This document shows, piece after piece, positions 43,246-52,690 of a stretch of DNA of 64,000 bases; position 1 is the first letter of the stretch, and each line of letters begins with the position of its first letter. Where the stretch lies: NCBI GenBank assembly GCA_025450315.1, contig JANWHQ010000014.1:29172-93171 (forward strand). Direction: 5' to 3'. Origin of the DNA: Caulobacteraceae bacterium (lineage in GTDB: Bacteria; Pseudomonadota; Alphaproteobacteria; Caulobacterales; Caulobacteraceae). A program made the position numbers and the translations under genes. A model generated the notes under the pieces. That model was given only the letters and a program-made list of their open reading frames with translations, did no database searches and was not told the origin of the DNA.

Positions 43246-45303
43246 TCACCAGATCCGGGCGCGGTCCTCCGGCGCGAGATAGAGCCTGTCGCCCGGCTTG
43301 ACGTCGAAGGCGGCGTACCAGGCGTCCATGTTCCGCACCACGCCGTTGGTCCGGTACTGGTCGGGCGCGTGAGGATCGGAGGCCATCTGCTCGCGCAGGG
43401 CGTCCTCGCGGGACTTGTCGCGCCACTCCTGGGCGTAGGCCAGGAAGAAGCGCTGGTCGCCGCTCAGGCCATCGATGACCGGCGCCGGCTTGCCGTCCAG
43501 CGACTTGTGATAGGCGTCCAGCGCCACCAGGGCGCCGCCGAGGTCGGCGATATTCTCGCCCATGGTCAAGGAGCCGTTCACGTGCGCGCCCGGGAAGGGC
43601 TCGTAGCTGTCGAACTGCTTGCCCAGCACCGCCGACCGCGCTTCGAACTTCTTGCCGTCCTCTTGGGTCCACCAGTTGGCCAGGGCCCCCGTACCGTCGA
43701 ACTTGCGGCCCTCGTCGTCGAAGCCGTGGGTCATTTCGTGGCCGATGGTCGCTCCGATGCCGCCGTAGTTGGCCGCCGCGTCGAAGCCGGCGTCGAAATA
43801 GGGCGCCTGCAGGATGGCGGCCGGGAAGACGATCTCGTTGGCGGTCGGATTGTAGTAGGCGTTCACCGTCTGGGGCGTCATGCCCCATTCGGAGCGGTCG
43901 ACGGGCTGGTCCAGCCGCGCCACCTTGCGCCGCCATTCGAAGGCGTTGGCGCGTTCGACGTCGCCGTAGAGGTCGGTGGGGTCGATCTGCAGCTTGCTGT
44001 AGTCGCGCCATTTGTCGGGATAGCCGACCTTGACGGTCATGGCGTGCAGCTTGGCCAGGGCCTTGGCCTTGGTCTGCGGGCTCATCCAGTCCAGGCGCTC
44101 GATGCGCTCGCCCAGGGCCGAGCGCAGGTTCTCGACCAGATTGCGGATCTTGGCCTTGGCGTCGGGCGGGAAGTAGCTGGCTACATAGACGCGGCCGACG
44201 GCCTCGCCCATCGCCTCGTTGTCCAGCGCCACCGCCCGCTTCCAGCGCGCGCGCTGCTGGGGCTGGCCGGTCAGCACCGTGCCGCGAAAGGCGAAACGGG
44301 CGCTCTCGAACCGGTCGGGCAGAAACGGCGCGGCCTGGTCGACCAGGTGGAAGGCGGCCCAGGCCTTCAGCACGCTCATGGGGGTCTGCTGGTAGATGGC
44401 GGCGATCTTGGGCAGAGCGGTCTTCTCGCCGATCACCACATGGTCCACGCCCTTGAGCTCGGCGGTGTCGAGCATCTTGCGCCAGGGATAGCCGGGCGCC
44501 GCGCGGGCCAGCTCGGCCACGGTCATGGGATTGTAGATGGCGTCGGGGTCGCGCTCCTGCACGCGGCTCCAACTGACCTCGGCGATGCGGGTTTCGAAGG
44601 CGACGACCGCCTTGGCCATGGCGCCGGGCTCGGGCCAGCCGGCCAGCGCCAGCATCTGGGCGACATAGGCCTGGTACTTGGCCTTCTTCGCCGCGAATTC
44701 GGGCTTCAGGTAGTAGTCGCGGTCGGGCAGGCCCAGGCCGTCCTGGCCGATATAGACGGCGTAGCGGTCCGGGTTCTTGGCGTCCGCTCCGATGTCGACG
44801 CCGAACAGCGAGCCCTGGAACAGGCCGACCCGGCTCTGCAGCACCGCCAGCTCCTCGCGGGTCTTCACCGCCCGCACCGCGGCGAGGTCCGGCTGCAGGG
44901 GCCTTGAACCCAAGGCGTCGATGCGCCCCTGGTCCATGAAGGCGTGGTAGAGCGCGCGGGTCTTGACCGCGTCAGCGGCCTCCGCGCCCGAGGGCGGGTC
45001 GGCGCTCTCCAATATGGCCCGTACCCGCGCCTCGGCGGTGTCGGCCATGATGTAGTCCAGGCCATAGCGGGATTTGTCCGCCGGGATCTGCAGCCCGGTC
45101 AGGAAGCCGCCGTTGGCGTAGGTGAAGAAGTCGTCGCCCGGCCGGACGTGGGTGTCTTCGCCCTGAGCGTCGAAGCCCCAGGTTCCGGTGCGGATCACCG
45201 GATCGGACGGCGAGGTGCTGGTTGCGGGGGCGGCGAGGGCGGCGCCGGCGACGGCGAAGCCCATGACGACGCCGGCGAGCAGCCGGGCGCGAAGTTTCTT
45301 CAT
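43246..45303 (-). CDS. M13-family zinc metallopeptidase (neprilysin/PepO-like)
   Basis: 685 aa from ATG 45303. Signal peptide (LLAGVVMGFAVAGAALA). M13 catalytic domain near the C terminus: NYGGIGATIGHEMTHGFDDEG (HExxH zinc site), TMGENIADLGG (third zinc ligand Glu and Asp), and a VVRNMDAWYAAFDVKPGDRLYL ending. Other landmarks: NAYYNPTANEIVFPAAILQ. Expected periplasmic oligopeptidase. Size matches the family (~680-700 aa). It has its own upstream gap and converges on the TonB-C-like gene side. Confidence 0.93.
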   Translation of the reverse strand: MKKLRARLLAGVVMGFAVAGAALAAPATSTSPSDPVIRTGTWGFDAQGEDTHVRPGDDFFTYANGGFLTGLQIPADKSRYGLDYIMADTAEARVRAILESADPPSGAEAADAVKTRALYHAFMDQGRIDALGSRPLQPDLAAVRAVKTREELAVLQSRVGLFQGSLFGVDIGADAKNPDRYAVYIGQDGLGLPDRDYYLKPEFAAKKAKYQAYVAQMLALAGWPEPGAMAKAVVAFETRIAEVSWSRVQERDPDAIYNPMTVAELARAAPGYPWRKMLDTAELKGVDHVVIGEKTALPKIAAIYQQTPMSVLKAWAAFHLVDQAAPFLPDRFESARFAFRGTVLTGQPQQRARWKRAVALDNEAMGEAVGRVYVASYFPPDAKAKIRNLVENLRSALGERIERLDWMSPQTKAKALAKLHAMTVKVGYPDKWRDYSKLQIDPTDLYGDVERANAFEWRRKVARLDQPVDRSEWGMTPQTVNAYYNPTANEIVFPAAILQAPYFDAGFDAAANYGGIGATIGHEMTHGFDDEGRKFDGTGALANWWTQEDGKKFEARSAVLGKQFDSYEPFPGAHVNGSLTMGENIADLGGALVALDAYHKSLDGKPAPVIDGLSGDQRFFLAYAQEWRDKSREDALREQMASDPHAPDQYRTNGVVRNMDAWYAAFDVKPGDRLYLAPEDRARIW

Positions 45304-45367
45304 CGAAGTCCCTGATGTGATTTGGCGGGCAGCCTACAGCTAGCCGTGGCCGGGTTAAGGCGGCGCT

Positions 45368-46084
45368 TCATCGTACGTAGCTCGCGCCGTTGGCGTCGAG
45401 CACGGCCCCGGTCATGGAGGCCGGCGCCTCCAGCGCCAGGTAGGCGCAGACGCCGGCGATCTCCTCCGGCTCGGCCACGCGGCCCAGCGGGATGTCGGCC
45501 AGCAGCCCCGCGCCGCGGCTCTGCAGGTAGTCTCCGGCCATGCCGGTTCGGGTGAAGCCCGGGCAGACCGCGAAGGCCAGAACGCCCTGGTCCGCATGGC
45601 CCCTGGCGATCGACTTGGTCATGGCGACCATGCCGGCCTTGGAGGCGGCGTAATGCCAGTGCAGAGGCGAATCTCCACGATAGGCGGCCCGGCTCGCGAC
45701 GTTGACCAGCCGGCCGCCCCGGCCGCTGGCCTGCCAATGCAGCACCGCCCGGCGCGACAGGTCGGCGGCGGCCTGCAGGTTGATCTGCAGCGTCCGCGTC
45801 CAGGCGGCGCGCCATGCGCCGGCCTCGGCGTCGACCGCGATCGGCTCGAACACCCCGGCGTTGTTGACCAGCACGTCGATGCGGCCGTCCAGCCGTTCCA
45901 GCGCCCGGTCCCACAGCCGGTCCGCGCCTGCCGGATCCTCGAGATCCTCGCCGAGCGCCACAGGCGAGTCGCGCCGGCCATGGCCGGCGACGCGGGCGCC
46001 CTTGGCCTTGAGGGCGGTCAGGATCGCCGCGCCGATGCCGCGGCTGGTTCCGGTGACGAGGATATGGCGCTGAAGCTCGGCCAT
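45368..46084 (-). CDS. Short-chain dehydrogenase/reductase
   Basis: 238 aa from ATG 46084. Rossmann fold: TGTSRGIGAAIL (cofactor loop TGxxxGIG), RRD in the second strand (NADPH preference possible), DVLVNNAGVF, the catalytic Ser in NVASRAAY, YAASKAG (Tyr-x-x-x-Lys) and CPGFTRTGMAG. Substrate unknown. Single gene, divergent from the c'-like cytochrome gene. Confidence 0.9.
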   Translation of the reverse strand: MAELQRHILVTGTSRGIGAAILTALKAKGARVAGHGRRDSPVALGEDLEDPAGADRLWDRALERLDGRIDVLVNNAGVFEPIAVDAEAGAWRAAWTRTLQINLQAAADLSRRAVLHWQASGRGGRLVNVASRAAYRGDSPLHWHYAASKAGMVAMTKSIARGHADQGVLAFAVCPGFTRTGMAGDYLQSRGAGLLADIPLGRVAEPEEIAGVCAYLALEAPASMTGAVLDANGASYVR

Positions 46085-46190
46085 CGCGGTCTCACTAGCG
46101 GTCGTGCGCCAGGGACGCCAGCCCCCCGCCTGGAGCAAGGGCCCCACCTATGTCAGGCTCCCGCCCGGCGGCAGGCCAGTGGAGGGACAG

Positions 46191-46712
46191 ATGACCAGCT
46201 CGAAGCGCGGAATCCGGATCGTCGCGGGGGTCGCGGCGACGGCGATCGCGGCGTTCGCCGGCGGGGGCGCGCCCGCCCAGACCGCCCAGCCCGACTATCA
46301 TCCGAGCCTTGGCGACCTGATGACGATGGCCGTCCAGCCGCGGCACATCAAGCTCGGCCTGGCAGGCCGGGCGCGAAACTGGACCTACCTCGCCTACGAG
46401 GCCAGCGAACTGCGCAACGCCTTCAACCGCGTCGCCCGCACCGTGCCCAGCTATCGCAACAACGACATGGCCGGGATGGTCGCGGCCAATATCAAGGAAC
46501 CGCTCGACCGGCTGGACGATGCGATCAAGGCCCGCAACGGCCGCCGCTTCGACGCGGCCTATGCCGAGGTCACGCACGCCTGCAACACCTGCCACCAGGG
46601 GCTCGGGCATCCCGAGGTGGTGATCCAGGTCCCGCAGGCCTGGATGTTCCCCGATCAGAACCTGGGGACCGCTCGCGCGTGGCCTGCGACACACGCCGTC
46701 ACCGGCAGGTGA
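46191..46712 (+). CDS. Cytochrome c'-like periplasmic heme protein
   Basis: 173 aa from ATG 46191, with GGAGGGACAG upstream. Signal peptide (IRIVAGVAATAIAAFAGGGAPAQT). Helical bundle with C-terminal CNTCH heme motif (residues ~143-147) in HACNTCHQGLGHPE, the position typical of cytochrome c' and c-556. A gas- or electron-carrying role is possible. It is not linked to other redox genes here. Confidence 0.8.
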   Translation: MTSSKRGIRIVAGVAATAIAAFAGGGAPAQTAQPDYHPSLGDLMTMAVQPRHIKLGLAGRARNWTYLAYEASELRNAFNRVARTVPSYRNNDMAGMVAANIKEPLDRLDDAIKARNGRRFDAAYAEVTHACNTCHQGLGHPEVVIQVPQAWMFPDQNLGTARAWPATHAVTGR

Positions 46713-46770
46713 GCCCGAAGGCCGGATCCGCGATCCGGGAGCCGGGGCGGCGGCGGGATTGGGAGCAACC

Positions 46771-47868
46771 TCAGCCGGTCTCGCCGATGTAGACGCGCTG
46801 GGCCCGGGTGCTCAGCCGGACCAGAAGTTCGTAGGAGATGGTGCCGGCGTCCTCGGCCACCTCGTCGACCAGCGCGTTCGGCCCGATCAGTTCGATCCAG
46901 GCGCCCGGGCGGGCGGCCTCGCAGCCGGTGACGTCGAGGGCGACGAGGTCCATGGAGACGCAGCCCAGATAGGCGCGCCTCTGGCCCTCGAACCAGGCCG
47001 AGCCCTTGCCGCCCAGCGTTCGCAGGATCCCGTCGGCATGGCCCAGCGGCGCGATCGCCACGCGCGTGGTCTCGTGGGCGGTGAAGGTGGCGTCGTAGCC
47101 GACGCTTTCCCCGGCCGGCACGGTGCGCACCTGCAGGATCTGAGCCTCCAGGGTCGCGACCGTGGCGATGCGTGGATCGTGCCGTTCGCGCGGGCCGCCC
47201 CCGTAGAGGGTGATCCCCGGCCGCACCACGTCGAAATGGTAGTCGGGACCCAGGAAGATCCCCGCCGAATTGGCCAGGCTGCGCCGGGCGTCCGGGAACA
47301 GGGCCGCGGCCGCCGAGAAGGCCTCGAGCTGGCGGCGGTTCATCGGATGGTCCGGATTGGGGCCGCAGGCCAGGTGGCTCATCACCAGGCCCAGTTCCAG
47401 TCCGGCCAGCCGCTCGGGGGCCCGAGCCAGCGCCTCGGCCTCTTCGACGCGAAGCCCCAGCCGGTTCAGGCCGGTGTCGATGTGCAGGGCGGCGGGCAGG
47501 CGGTTCTTCCGGCCGGAAAAGGCTGACGCTTCCTCGGCTTGTTCGAGAGTATTCAGAACCGGGATAAGGTTCGCCGCCGCGATTCGGGGCATCGAACCGG
47601 CCGGGGCGCCGTCCAGCACATAGATCTCCGCCGCCCGGTGCGGCCCCAGGACATGGCGCAGCTGCTCGCCTTCGCCGACCCGCGCCACGAAGAAGCGCCG
47701 GGCGCCCTCCGCCCACAGCCGCAGCGCTGCCGGGCCCGCCCCCAGGCCATAGCCGTCCGCCTTGACCACCGGCGCGACCTCCGAGGCGGGGGCTTCGGCC
47801 TCCAGCGCCCTGAAGTTGGCGGCCAGGGCGTCCAGATCGACGCTGAGCCGCGCCTCGCCGGCGCTCAT
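46771..47868 (-). CDS. alr: Alanine racemase
   Basis: 365 aa from ATG 47868. PLP-binding Lys36 in VVKADGYGLGAGP; the (beta/alpha)8 barrel landmarks HIDTGLNRLGL, MSHLACGPN, NSAGIFLG and VRPGITLYGG; the C-terminal beta domain carries the catalytic Tyr in SVGYDATF and CVSMDLVALD. Makes D-Ala for peptidoglycan. Its ATG overlaps the stop of the P-loop kinase gene, and dnaB lies upstream of that. The dnaB-alr neighbourhood is conserved in Alphaproteobacteria. Confidence 0.95.
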   Translation of the reverse strand: MSAGEARLSVDLDALAANFRALEAEAPASEVAPVVKADGYGLGAGPAALRLWAEGARRFFVARVGEGEQLRHVLGPHRAAEIYVLDGAPAGSMPRIAAANLIPVLNTLEQAEEASAFSGRKNRLPAALHIDTGLNRLGLRVEEAEALARAPERLAGLELGLVMSHLACGPNPDHPMNRRQLEAFSAAAALFPDARRSLANSAGIFLGPDYHFDVVRPGITLYGGGPRERHDPRIATVATLEAQILQVRTVPAGESVGYDATFTAHETTRVAIAPLGHADGILRTLGGKGSAWFEGQRRAYLGCVSMDLVALDVTGCEAARPGAWIELIGPNALVDEVAEDAGTISYELLVRLSTRAQRVYIGETG

Positions 47869-48386
47869 GGCTGGGCGCCTCGTCCCAGCGCCCGGCGGAT
47901 TTCGGCCACACAGTCGGCGAGCTCGCGCCCGGCCGTGTCGATGACCAGGGTGGCGCTGGGCCACGGCTCGTACTCCCGCGTCTCGACCTCGCGCCAGGTG
48001 GGAGGGTCAAAGCCGTCTATGTCGGCGGCGCGGGTCTCGACCCGTCGCCGGTGTTCGGCGCGGTCGGAACAGACGATCTCGATCTCGCAGGCGGCGGCGC
48101 CGGCCCGGGCGGCCACGGCCCGCCAGGCGCTGCGGGAAGTCTCGATGGAATTGACCGAGTCCGCGATCACCGTCCGGCCGAGCCTCAGATTGTCCTCGGC
48201 GACGCCGTAGGCCGCCTGATACCCCTTGTCGTCCACCGGCGCCGTCGGGTCAGCCCGCCAGATGGCCACCTCGATGGTGTCGATCCTGAGCAGCACCGCA
48301 CCTGTCGCCCGGGCCAGCTCGCCCGCCAGGGTGGTCTTGCCGGTCCCCGGGAGGCCGCCGAGGATCACGAGCAGCGGTGGGCTCAA
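47865..48386 (-). CDS. P-loop AAA/kinase-like NTPase
   Basis: 173 aa, start TTG 48386 overlapping the dnaB stop. Walker A GGLPGTGKTTLAGEL (residues ~9-23), then IDTIEVAIW and SVNSIETSRSAWRAVA in the zeta-toxin/chloramphenicol-phosphotransferase-like order, with a LID Arg-rich segment (RAEHRRRVETR). A small-molecule or nucleoside kinase is most likely; not a known named enzyme. It is sandwiched between dnaB and alr with overlaps on both sides, so all three are co-transcribed. Confidence 0.85.
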   Translation of the reverse strand: MSPPLLVILGGLPGTGKTTLAGELARATGAVLLRIDTIEVAIWRADPTAPVDDKGYQAAYGVAEDNLRLGRTVIADSVNSIETSRSAWRAVAARAGAAACEIEIVCSDRAEHRRRVETRAADIDGFDPPTWREVETREYEPWPSATLVIDTAGRELADCVAEIRRALGRGAQP

Positions 48387-49858
48387 TGCGGGTCGAACCG
48401 GCCTTCGCGGGCCAGGTTGCCGAACTTGGTGATGTTCTCGTCGAAGTGCAGCTTCACCGTGCCGATCGGGCCATGGCGCTGCTTGCCGATGATCAGCTCG
48501 GCGATGTGACGGATCTTGTCCATGTCTTCCTGCCAGGCCAAGTGCTCGGGCGTGCCCTCGCGCGGCTCGGTGCGGCTCTTGTAGTAGACCTCCCGGAAGA
48601 TGAACATCACCACGTCGGCGTCCTGCTCGATGGAGCCGGATTCCCTGAGGTCGGCCAGCTGGGGCTTCTTGTCCTCGCGGTTCTCCACCTGGCGCGACAG
48701 CTGGGCCAGGGCCAGCACCGGCACGTCCAGCTCCTTGGCCAGGGCCTTCAGCCCCTGGGTGATCTCCGAGACCTCCTGCACGCGGTTGTCGCTGCGGCCG
48801 CCGGTGATGATCAGCTGCAGATAGTCGATGACGATCAGGTCCAGGCCGGTGGTCCGCTTCAGCCGCCGGGCCCGGGCCACCAGCTGGGCCAGGGCGATGC
48901 CGCCGGTGTCGTCGATGAACAGCGGGGCTTCCTGGATCTCCAGGGCCGCATCGCGGATCTGGCCGAACTCGGAGGCGTCGATCTCGCCCTTTCGGATCTT
49001 GTCCGAGGGAATACCCGACACCTCGGCCAGCAGGCGCATGGCCATCTGTTCGGCCGACATTTCCAGGGCGAAGAAGGCCACCACCCCGCCGTTGACGGTC
49101 TTCTTGGAGCCGTCGACCTGGGGCTCCCAGGCGTAGTTGCGCGCCACGTGGAAGGCGATGTTGGTGGCCAGGGCCGATTTCCCCATCGAGGGGCGGGCGG
49201 CCAGGATCAGCAGGTCCGAGCTGTGCAGGCCGCCCAACATCTTGTCCAGGTCGATCAGACCGGTGGCCAAGCCCGCCAAGCCGCCGTCGCGGGAATAGGC
49301 CTCCGCCGCCATGTCGACCGCGCCCCGGAGCGCCTCGGCCAGGGTCATGAAGCCGGTGGACGACGCGCCGGTCTCGGCCAGGGCGTAGAGCTGCTGCTCG
49401 GCCTGTTCGATCTGGTCCTTGGCGCTGTTCTCGGGATCGGAGGTGGCCTGGACCGAGATCTCGCCGCCCAGGCGGATCAGCTCGCGCCTCAGCGCCAGGT
49501 CGTGGATCACCCGGGCGTAGTCGGCGGCGTTGGCGGCCGGGGGCGCGCGGTCGACCAGGTCGGCCAGATAGCGCAGGCCGCCCAGCTCCTCGAAGGCCGG
49601 GTCGCGGCGGAAGCGCTCGACCAGCACGATGGGCTCGGCCAGCTGGCCCTTGCGGATGTGCTCCTCCATCGCCGCGAACAGGCGCTGGTGGAACGGCTCG
49701 TAGAAATGCGGCGCCTTCAGCGCGTCGCCGATGCGCTCGTAGGCGGCGTTGTCGAACAGGATCGCGCCCAGAAGCGCCTGCTCGGCCTCGAGATTGGACG
49801 GCGGGCGGGCGGGGACGGGATCGACGGCGCGGAGATCGAGAGCGGGGACGACGGCCAT
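48383..49858 (-). CDS. dnaB: Replicative DNA helicase DnaB
   Basis: 491 aa from ATG 49858. N-terminal DnaB domain (NLEAEQALLGAILFDNAAYERIGD), linker, RecA-like motor with Walker A ARPSMGKSALATNI, Walker B LDLIVIDYLQLI, and QLSRQVENREDKKPQLADLRESGSIEQDADVV, the H4 motif and family signature. Unwinds the fork as a hexamer. First gene of the dnaB-kinase-alr run. Confidence 0.97.
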   Translation of the reverse strand: MAVVPALDLRAVDPVPARPPSNLEAEQALLGAILFDNAAYERIGDALKAPHFYEPFHQRLFAAMEEHIRKGQLAEPIVLVERFRRDPAFEELGGLRYLADLVDRAPPAANAADYARVIHDLALRRELIRLGGEISVQATSDPENSAKDQIEQAEQQLYALAETGASSTGFMTLAEALRGAVDMAAEAYSRDGGLAGLATGLIDLDKMLGGLHSSDLLILAARPSMGKSALATNIAFHVARNYAWEPQVDGSKKTVNGGVVAFFALEMSAEQMAMRLLAEVSGIPSDKIRKGEIDASEFGQIRDAALEIQEAPLFIDDTGGIALAQLVARARRLKRTTGLDLIVIDYLQLIITGGRSDNRVQEVSEITQGLKALAKELDVPVLALAQLSRQVENREDKKPQLADLRESGSIEQDADVVMFIFREVYYKSRTEPREGTPEHLAWQEDMDKIRHIAELIIGKQRHGPIGTVKLHFDENITKFGNLAREGRFDPH

Positions 49859-49986
49859 GGCCGGAAAATAGCTTAATGGGCCGTCGGATTTCGAATCACA
49901 GAGCCGCGTCCCTCACAGGAACGTTGCAGGAACTGTGGATGGTTTCCACCCCCTGCGGCGCCGCGCCGCGTGGCGCGGGACGGGGC

Positions 49987-50496
49987 TCAGTTCGGGCCGA
50001 ACTTGTCGAGCGTGAATCCGATCGCGCGGGCCAGGAAGACCACCAGGACCCACAGGCCAAGCGAGATGCCTCCAGCCAGCCTGGCGCCTCGAGGGAGGGC
50101 GTCGGAGGTGTTCCAGGCGCCGATGCTCTTCCAGGTGACCGCGTGGAAGATGGCCATGTTCACGCCGGCCGCGAGGATCACCGCCAGCTTCCACAGGAAG
50201 TAGGGGTTGGCGACGTAGTTGGGCGCCTTGCTCATCACCAGCAGGCTGCCCGTGACCGCGGCGATGGCGAAGGCGGCCCAGGTCCAGCGAAGGGTGTCCT
50301 TCTCGAGCATCGTGACGGGGACCTTCTTCGAGGCCAGGCCCAGCAGCCGCAGGTCCATGATCGCGACCGACCCCACCACCGTGACGATGGCGATGACGTG
50401 GATGGTCTCCAGCGTGGGGAACGCCCAGGTCGATTCGGCGATGAACTGGGACAGCGGCCAGTTCTCGACGGATTGCCAGAAATCTTGAAGAGCCAT
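49987..50496 (-). CDS. DUF6644-like membrane protein, copy 1
   Basis: 169 aa from ATG 50496, with AGAGGAAA upstream. Four to five hydrophobic helices (FPTLETIHVIAIVTVVGSVAIMDLRLLG; WAAFAIAAVTGSLLVMS; FLWKLAVILAAGVNMAIFH). It shares helix order and the H..., DLRLL, P-N-P-x-F-x-W/T-K and a final W-x-x-V/A pattern with the next gene, so the two are paralogues. Function unknown. Inserted between the dnaB and ribosomal operons. Confidence 0.7.
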   Translation of the reverse strand: MALQDFWQSVENWPLSQFIAESTWAFPTLETIHVIAIVTVVGSVAIMDLRLLGLASKKVPVTMLEKDTLRWTWAAFAIAAVTGSLLVMSKAPNYVANPYFLWKLAVILAAGVNMAIFHAVTWKSIGAWNTSDALPRGARLAGGISLGLWVLVVFLARAIGFTLDKFGPN

Positions 50497-50535
50497 GGTT
50501 TCCTCTGGTTCGTGGAAGGCTTGGTGCTCTGGCGA

Positions 50536-51081
50536 TCAGGATGGCGAGTAGGCGATCCAGCGCCCCAGCACCATGATCACGCACCACAGCAGGATGACGG
50601 CGCCCGCGCCGATCCGGACGGCCAGCGTCCCTTGCGAGGTGGCGGTCCAAAGTTCGGCGTGGCGGCGGACCGAGGCCTGGAACCCGAGCGCGACCAGGGA
50701 CGCGATCACGACCAGGACCATCTTGGTCCAGAAGCAGGGGTTCAGCAGCTCGCGGGCCGGTTCGCCGAGGATCAGGATCAAGCCGGTCGTCAGCAGGACC
50801 AGCAGCCCCCACCACACCCAAGGGGCGTAGCGATCGAGCATCTCGGTCATCGACTGGCCGGTTCCCGCCAGCCGAAGGATCCGGAAGTTGATCATCAGCA
50901 CCGAGACGAAGGTCCCGGCCACGGCCAGGATGTGGGTGGTCTGGGTGAGCTCGGCGATCCAGAAGCTGGAATCGACCAGGGCGCTGACCCGTGTCTTGGA
51001 CAGCCAGATGGCGAATTCCGGCAACGGCGTTGTCGCAAGCCAATGCGCCAGCGCAACCATCAGATCGGCGATCCAACTCAT
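50536..51081 (-). CDS. DUF6644-like membrane protein, copy 2
   Basis: 181 aa from ATG 51081 (TTG 51084 is just upstream). Helices: FWIAELTQTTHILAVAGTFVSVLMINFRILRL, WVWWGLLVLLTTGLILIL, CFWTKMVLVVIASLVALGFQ. Same topology as the downstream copy, with NFRILRL equal to DLRLLGL and NPCFWTKM equal to NPYFLWKL. The pair is separated by 39 bp and probably co-transcribed. Function unknown; a two-subunit membrane complex is an inference. Confidence 0.7.
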   Translation of the reverse strand: MSWIADLMVALAHWLATTPLPEFAIWLSKTRVSALVDSSFWIAELTQTTHILAVAGTFVSVLMINFRILRLAGTGQSMTEMLDRYAPWVWWGLLVLLTTGLILILGEPARELLNPCFWTKMVLVVIASLVALGFQASVRRHAELWTATSQGTLAVRIGAGAVILLWCVIMVLGRWIAYSPS

Positions 51082-51263
51082 CAAGCGCGTGTCTCCCTCT
51101 CGAGCCTCTGCGACGCGGGCCGGCCGGCAGGACCGCCCCCTCCGGCCACCGCCAACGTTGACAGCGTCAAACAGGCTTCAGCTGAGCAGATCGCCGGCGG
51201 GGGCGATTTGATCTGGGTCAAGGGGAGGCGAGGGGGCGCTCGCGAGGGCGCGCGCGACCTGGG

Positions 51264-51647
51264 CTAGGGTAGGGGCGGATCGGAGATGTGCAGCCAGCCC
51301 AGCCGCTCGTTTGCGAAGGCGTGGCCCTTGGGCGCGAAGGCTTCGGGATCGTCGAACAGGCCGGCCAGCAGATGGATCTCGGTGGGCCAGCGATCGCCCC
51401 GGTAGGCGATGGGCGAGCCGCAGCGGCCGCAGAAGCTGCGCTCCACGCCCGGCGACGATGCATGGGTCCGAGGCTCGCCCGAGGTGAAGCGCACCTTGTC
51501 CCGCTCGAAGCCCGCATAGGCCGCGACCGGGGCGCCGGTCTGCTTGCGGCAGCTCTGGCAGTGGCAATAGGCGGTCCACTTGGGCGGGCCCGAGGCGACA
51601 AAGCGGACCGCCCCGCAGAGGCAGCCGCCTTGCGCGTCCTGGGTCAT
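51264..51647 (-). CDS. GFA-family zinc protein (CENP-V/Gfa-like)
   Basis: 127 aa from ATG 51647. The GFA cysteine pattern is complete: GGCLCGAVRF, YCHCQSCRKQTGAPVAAY and SFCGRCGSPIAYR, giving a structural and a catalytic-type zinc site. Members were named for glutathione-dependent formaldehyde activation, though that activity is disputed and most have unknown substrates. Single gene ahead of rplI. Confidence 0.88.
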   Translation of the reverse strand: MTQDAQGGCLCGAVRFVASGPPKWTAYCHCQSCRKQTGAPVAAYAGFERDKVRFTSGEPRTHASSPGVERSFCGRCGSPIAYRGDRWPTEIHLLAGLFDDPEAFAPKGHAFANERLGWLHISDPPLP

Positions 51648-51804
51648 GCCATCCCCTCCTTCCAGGCGCAGAGGCCGGGGTGCGGCCCGGCATCCGGGTC
51701 GCCCAGGCCACGCTGGATGGTGTGCCGGGCGACGCGGCGGCGCAAGCGCGCCGGGCAGGCGCTCCCGGCCGACCGGCGTCGCGCTCCGGATCAGACGGCC
51801 TGGA

Positions 51805-52398
51805 TCAGGCGCCTTCTTCCTGGGCAGGTTCTTCCAGGGCCTGGCCGGCGGCGCCTTCGAACAGCTCCTCGGCCTGTTGCTGGGCCATGGCGCGGTCCTC
51901 GTCGAACTGCGACAGCAGCACGTTCTCGCCGCGGGCCTGACGCTCGGCCTCGTCGTTGGAGCGCGCCACATTGACGTTGACGGTGATCGTGACTTCCGCA
52001 TGCAGGCGGACCTTCACCGGATGCACGCCGATGGTCTTGATCGGCTTGTCCAGCACCACCTGCGAGCGGTCGACCTGGCCCCCTTCGGCCTGGATCGCCT
52101 CGGCCACGTCCCGGCCCGAGACCGAACCGTAGAGCTGGCCGCTCTCGCCCGCCTGGCGGATGATCACATAGGTCTGGCCGTCGATCTTCTTGGACGCCTT
52201 TTCGGCGCCCTCGCGGTTCTGGGCGTTGCGCGCCTCTATGTCCTTGCGCTGGCTCTCGAAGACCTTGAGGTTGGCCTCGTTGGCGCGCAGGGCCTTGGAG
52301 CGGGGCAGCAGGTAGTTGCGGGCGAAGCCGTCCTTGACGTTGACCACTTCACCCAGGGTCCCCAGGCGCTCGACGCGCTCGAGTAGAATGACCTTCAT
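51805..52398 (-). CDS. rplI: 50S ribosomal protein L9
   Basis: 197 aa from ATG 52398. Starts [32 protein letters not shown], the L9 N-terminal domain that binds 23S rRNA, followed by the long connecting helix and the C-terminal domain ([12 protein letters not shown] ... [12 protein letters not shown]). It has a ~45-residue acidic Gln/Glu C-terminal extension ([15 protein letters not shown]), longer than E. coli L9 (149 aa), as in other Alphaproteobacteria. Last gene of rpsF-rpsR-rplI. Confidence 0.97.
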   Translation of the reverse strand: MKVILLERVERLGTLGEVVNVKDGFARNYLLPRSKALRANEANLKVFESQRKDIEARNAQNREGAEKASKKIDGQTYVIIRQAGESGQLYGSVSGRDVAEAIQAEGGQVDRSQVVLDKPIKTIGVHPVKVRLHAEVTITVNVNVARSNDEAERQARGENVLLSQFDEDRAMAQQQAEELFEGAAGQALEEPAQEEGA

Positions 52399-52409
52399 GG
52401 CTCAGCGCC

Positions 52410-52676
52410 TCACTTCACGACGTAGGGGAGCAGGGCCAGGAAACGCGCGCGCTTGATGGCCTTGGCCAGCTCGCGCTGCTTGGGCGCGGAGACGGCGGTG
52501 ATCCGCGACGGCACGATCTTGCCGCGTTCGGAGACGTAGCGCTGCAGCAGCTTCACGTCCTTGTAATCGATCTTCGGGGCGTTGGCGCCGGAGAACGGGC
52601 AGACCTTGCGGCGGCGGAAGAAGGGCCGGCGGGCCTGGGCGGCGGCCGGAGCGCCCGCGACGGTTTCGTCGGTCAT
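52410..52676 (-). CDS. rpsR: 30S ribosomal protein S18
   Basis: 88 aa from ATG 52676. [12 protein letters not shown] ... [50 protein letters not shown] is the S18 core; the Ala-rich N-terminal ~18 residues are an extension. Binds 16S rRNA with S6. 14 bp after rpsF, 12 bp before rplI. Confidence 0.97.
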   Translation of the reverse strand: MTDETVAGAPAAAQARRPFFRRRKVCPFSGANAPKIDYKDVKLLQRYVSERGKIVPSRITAVSAPKQRELAKAIKRARFLALLPYVVK

Positions 52677-52690
52677 GGCTGTATCGCTCC

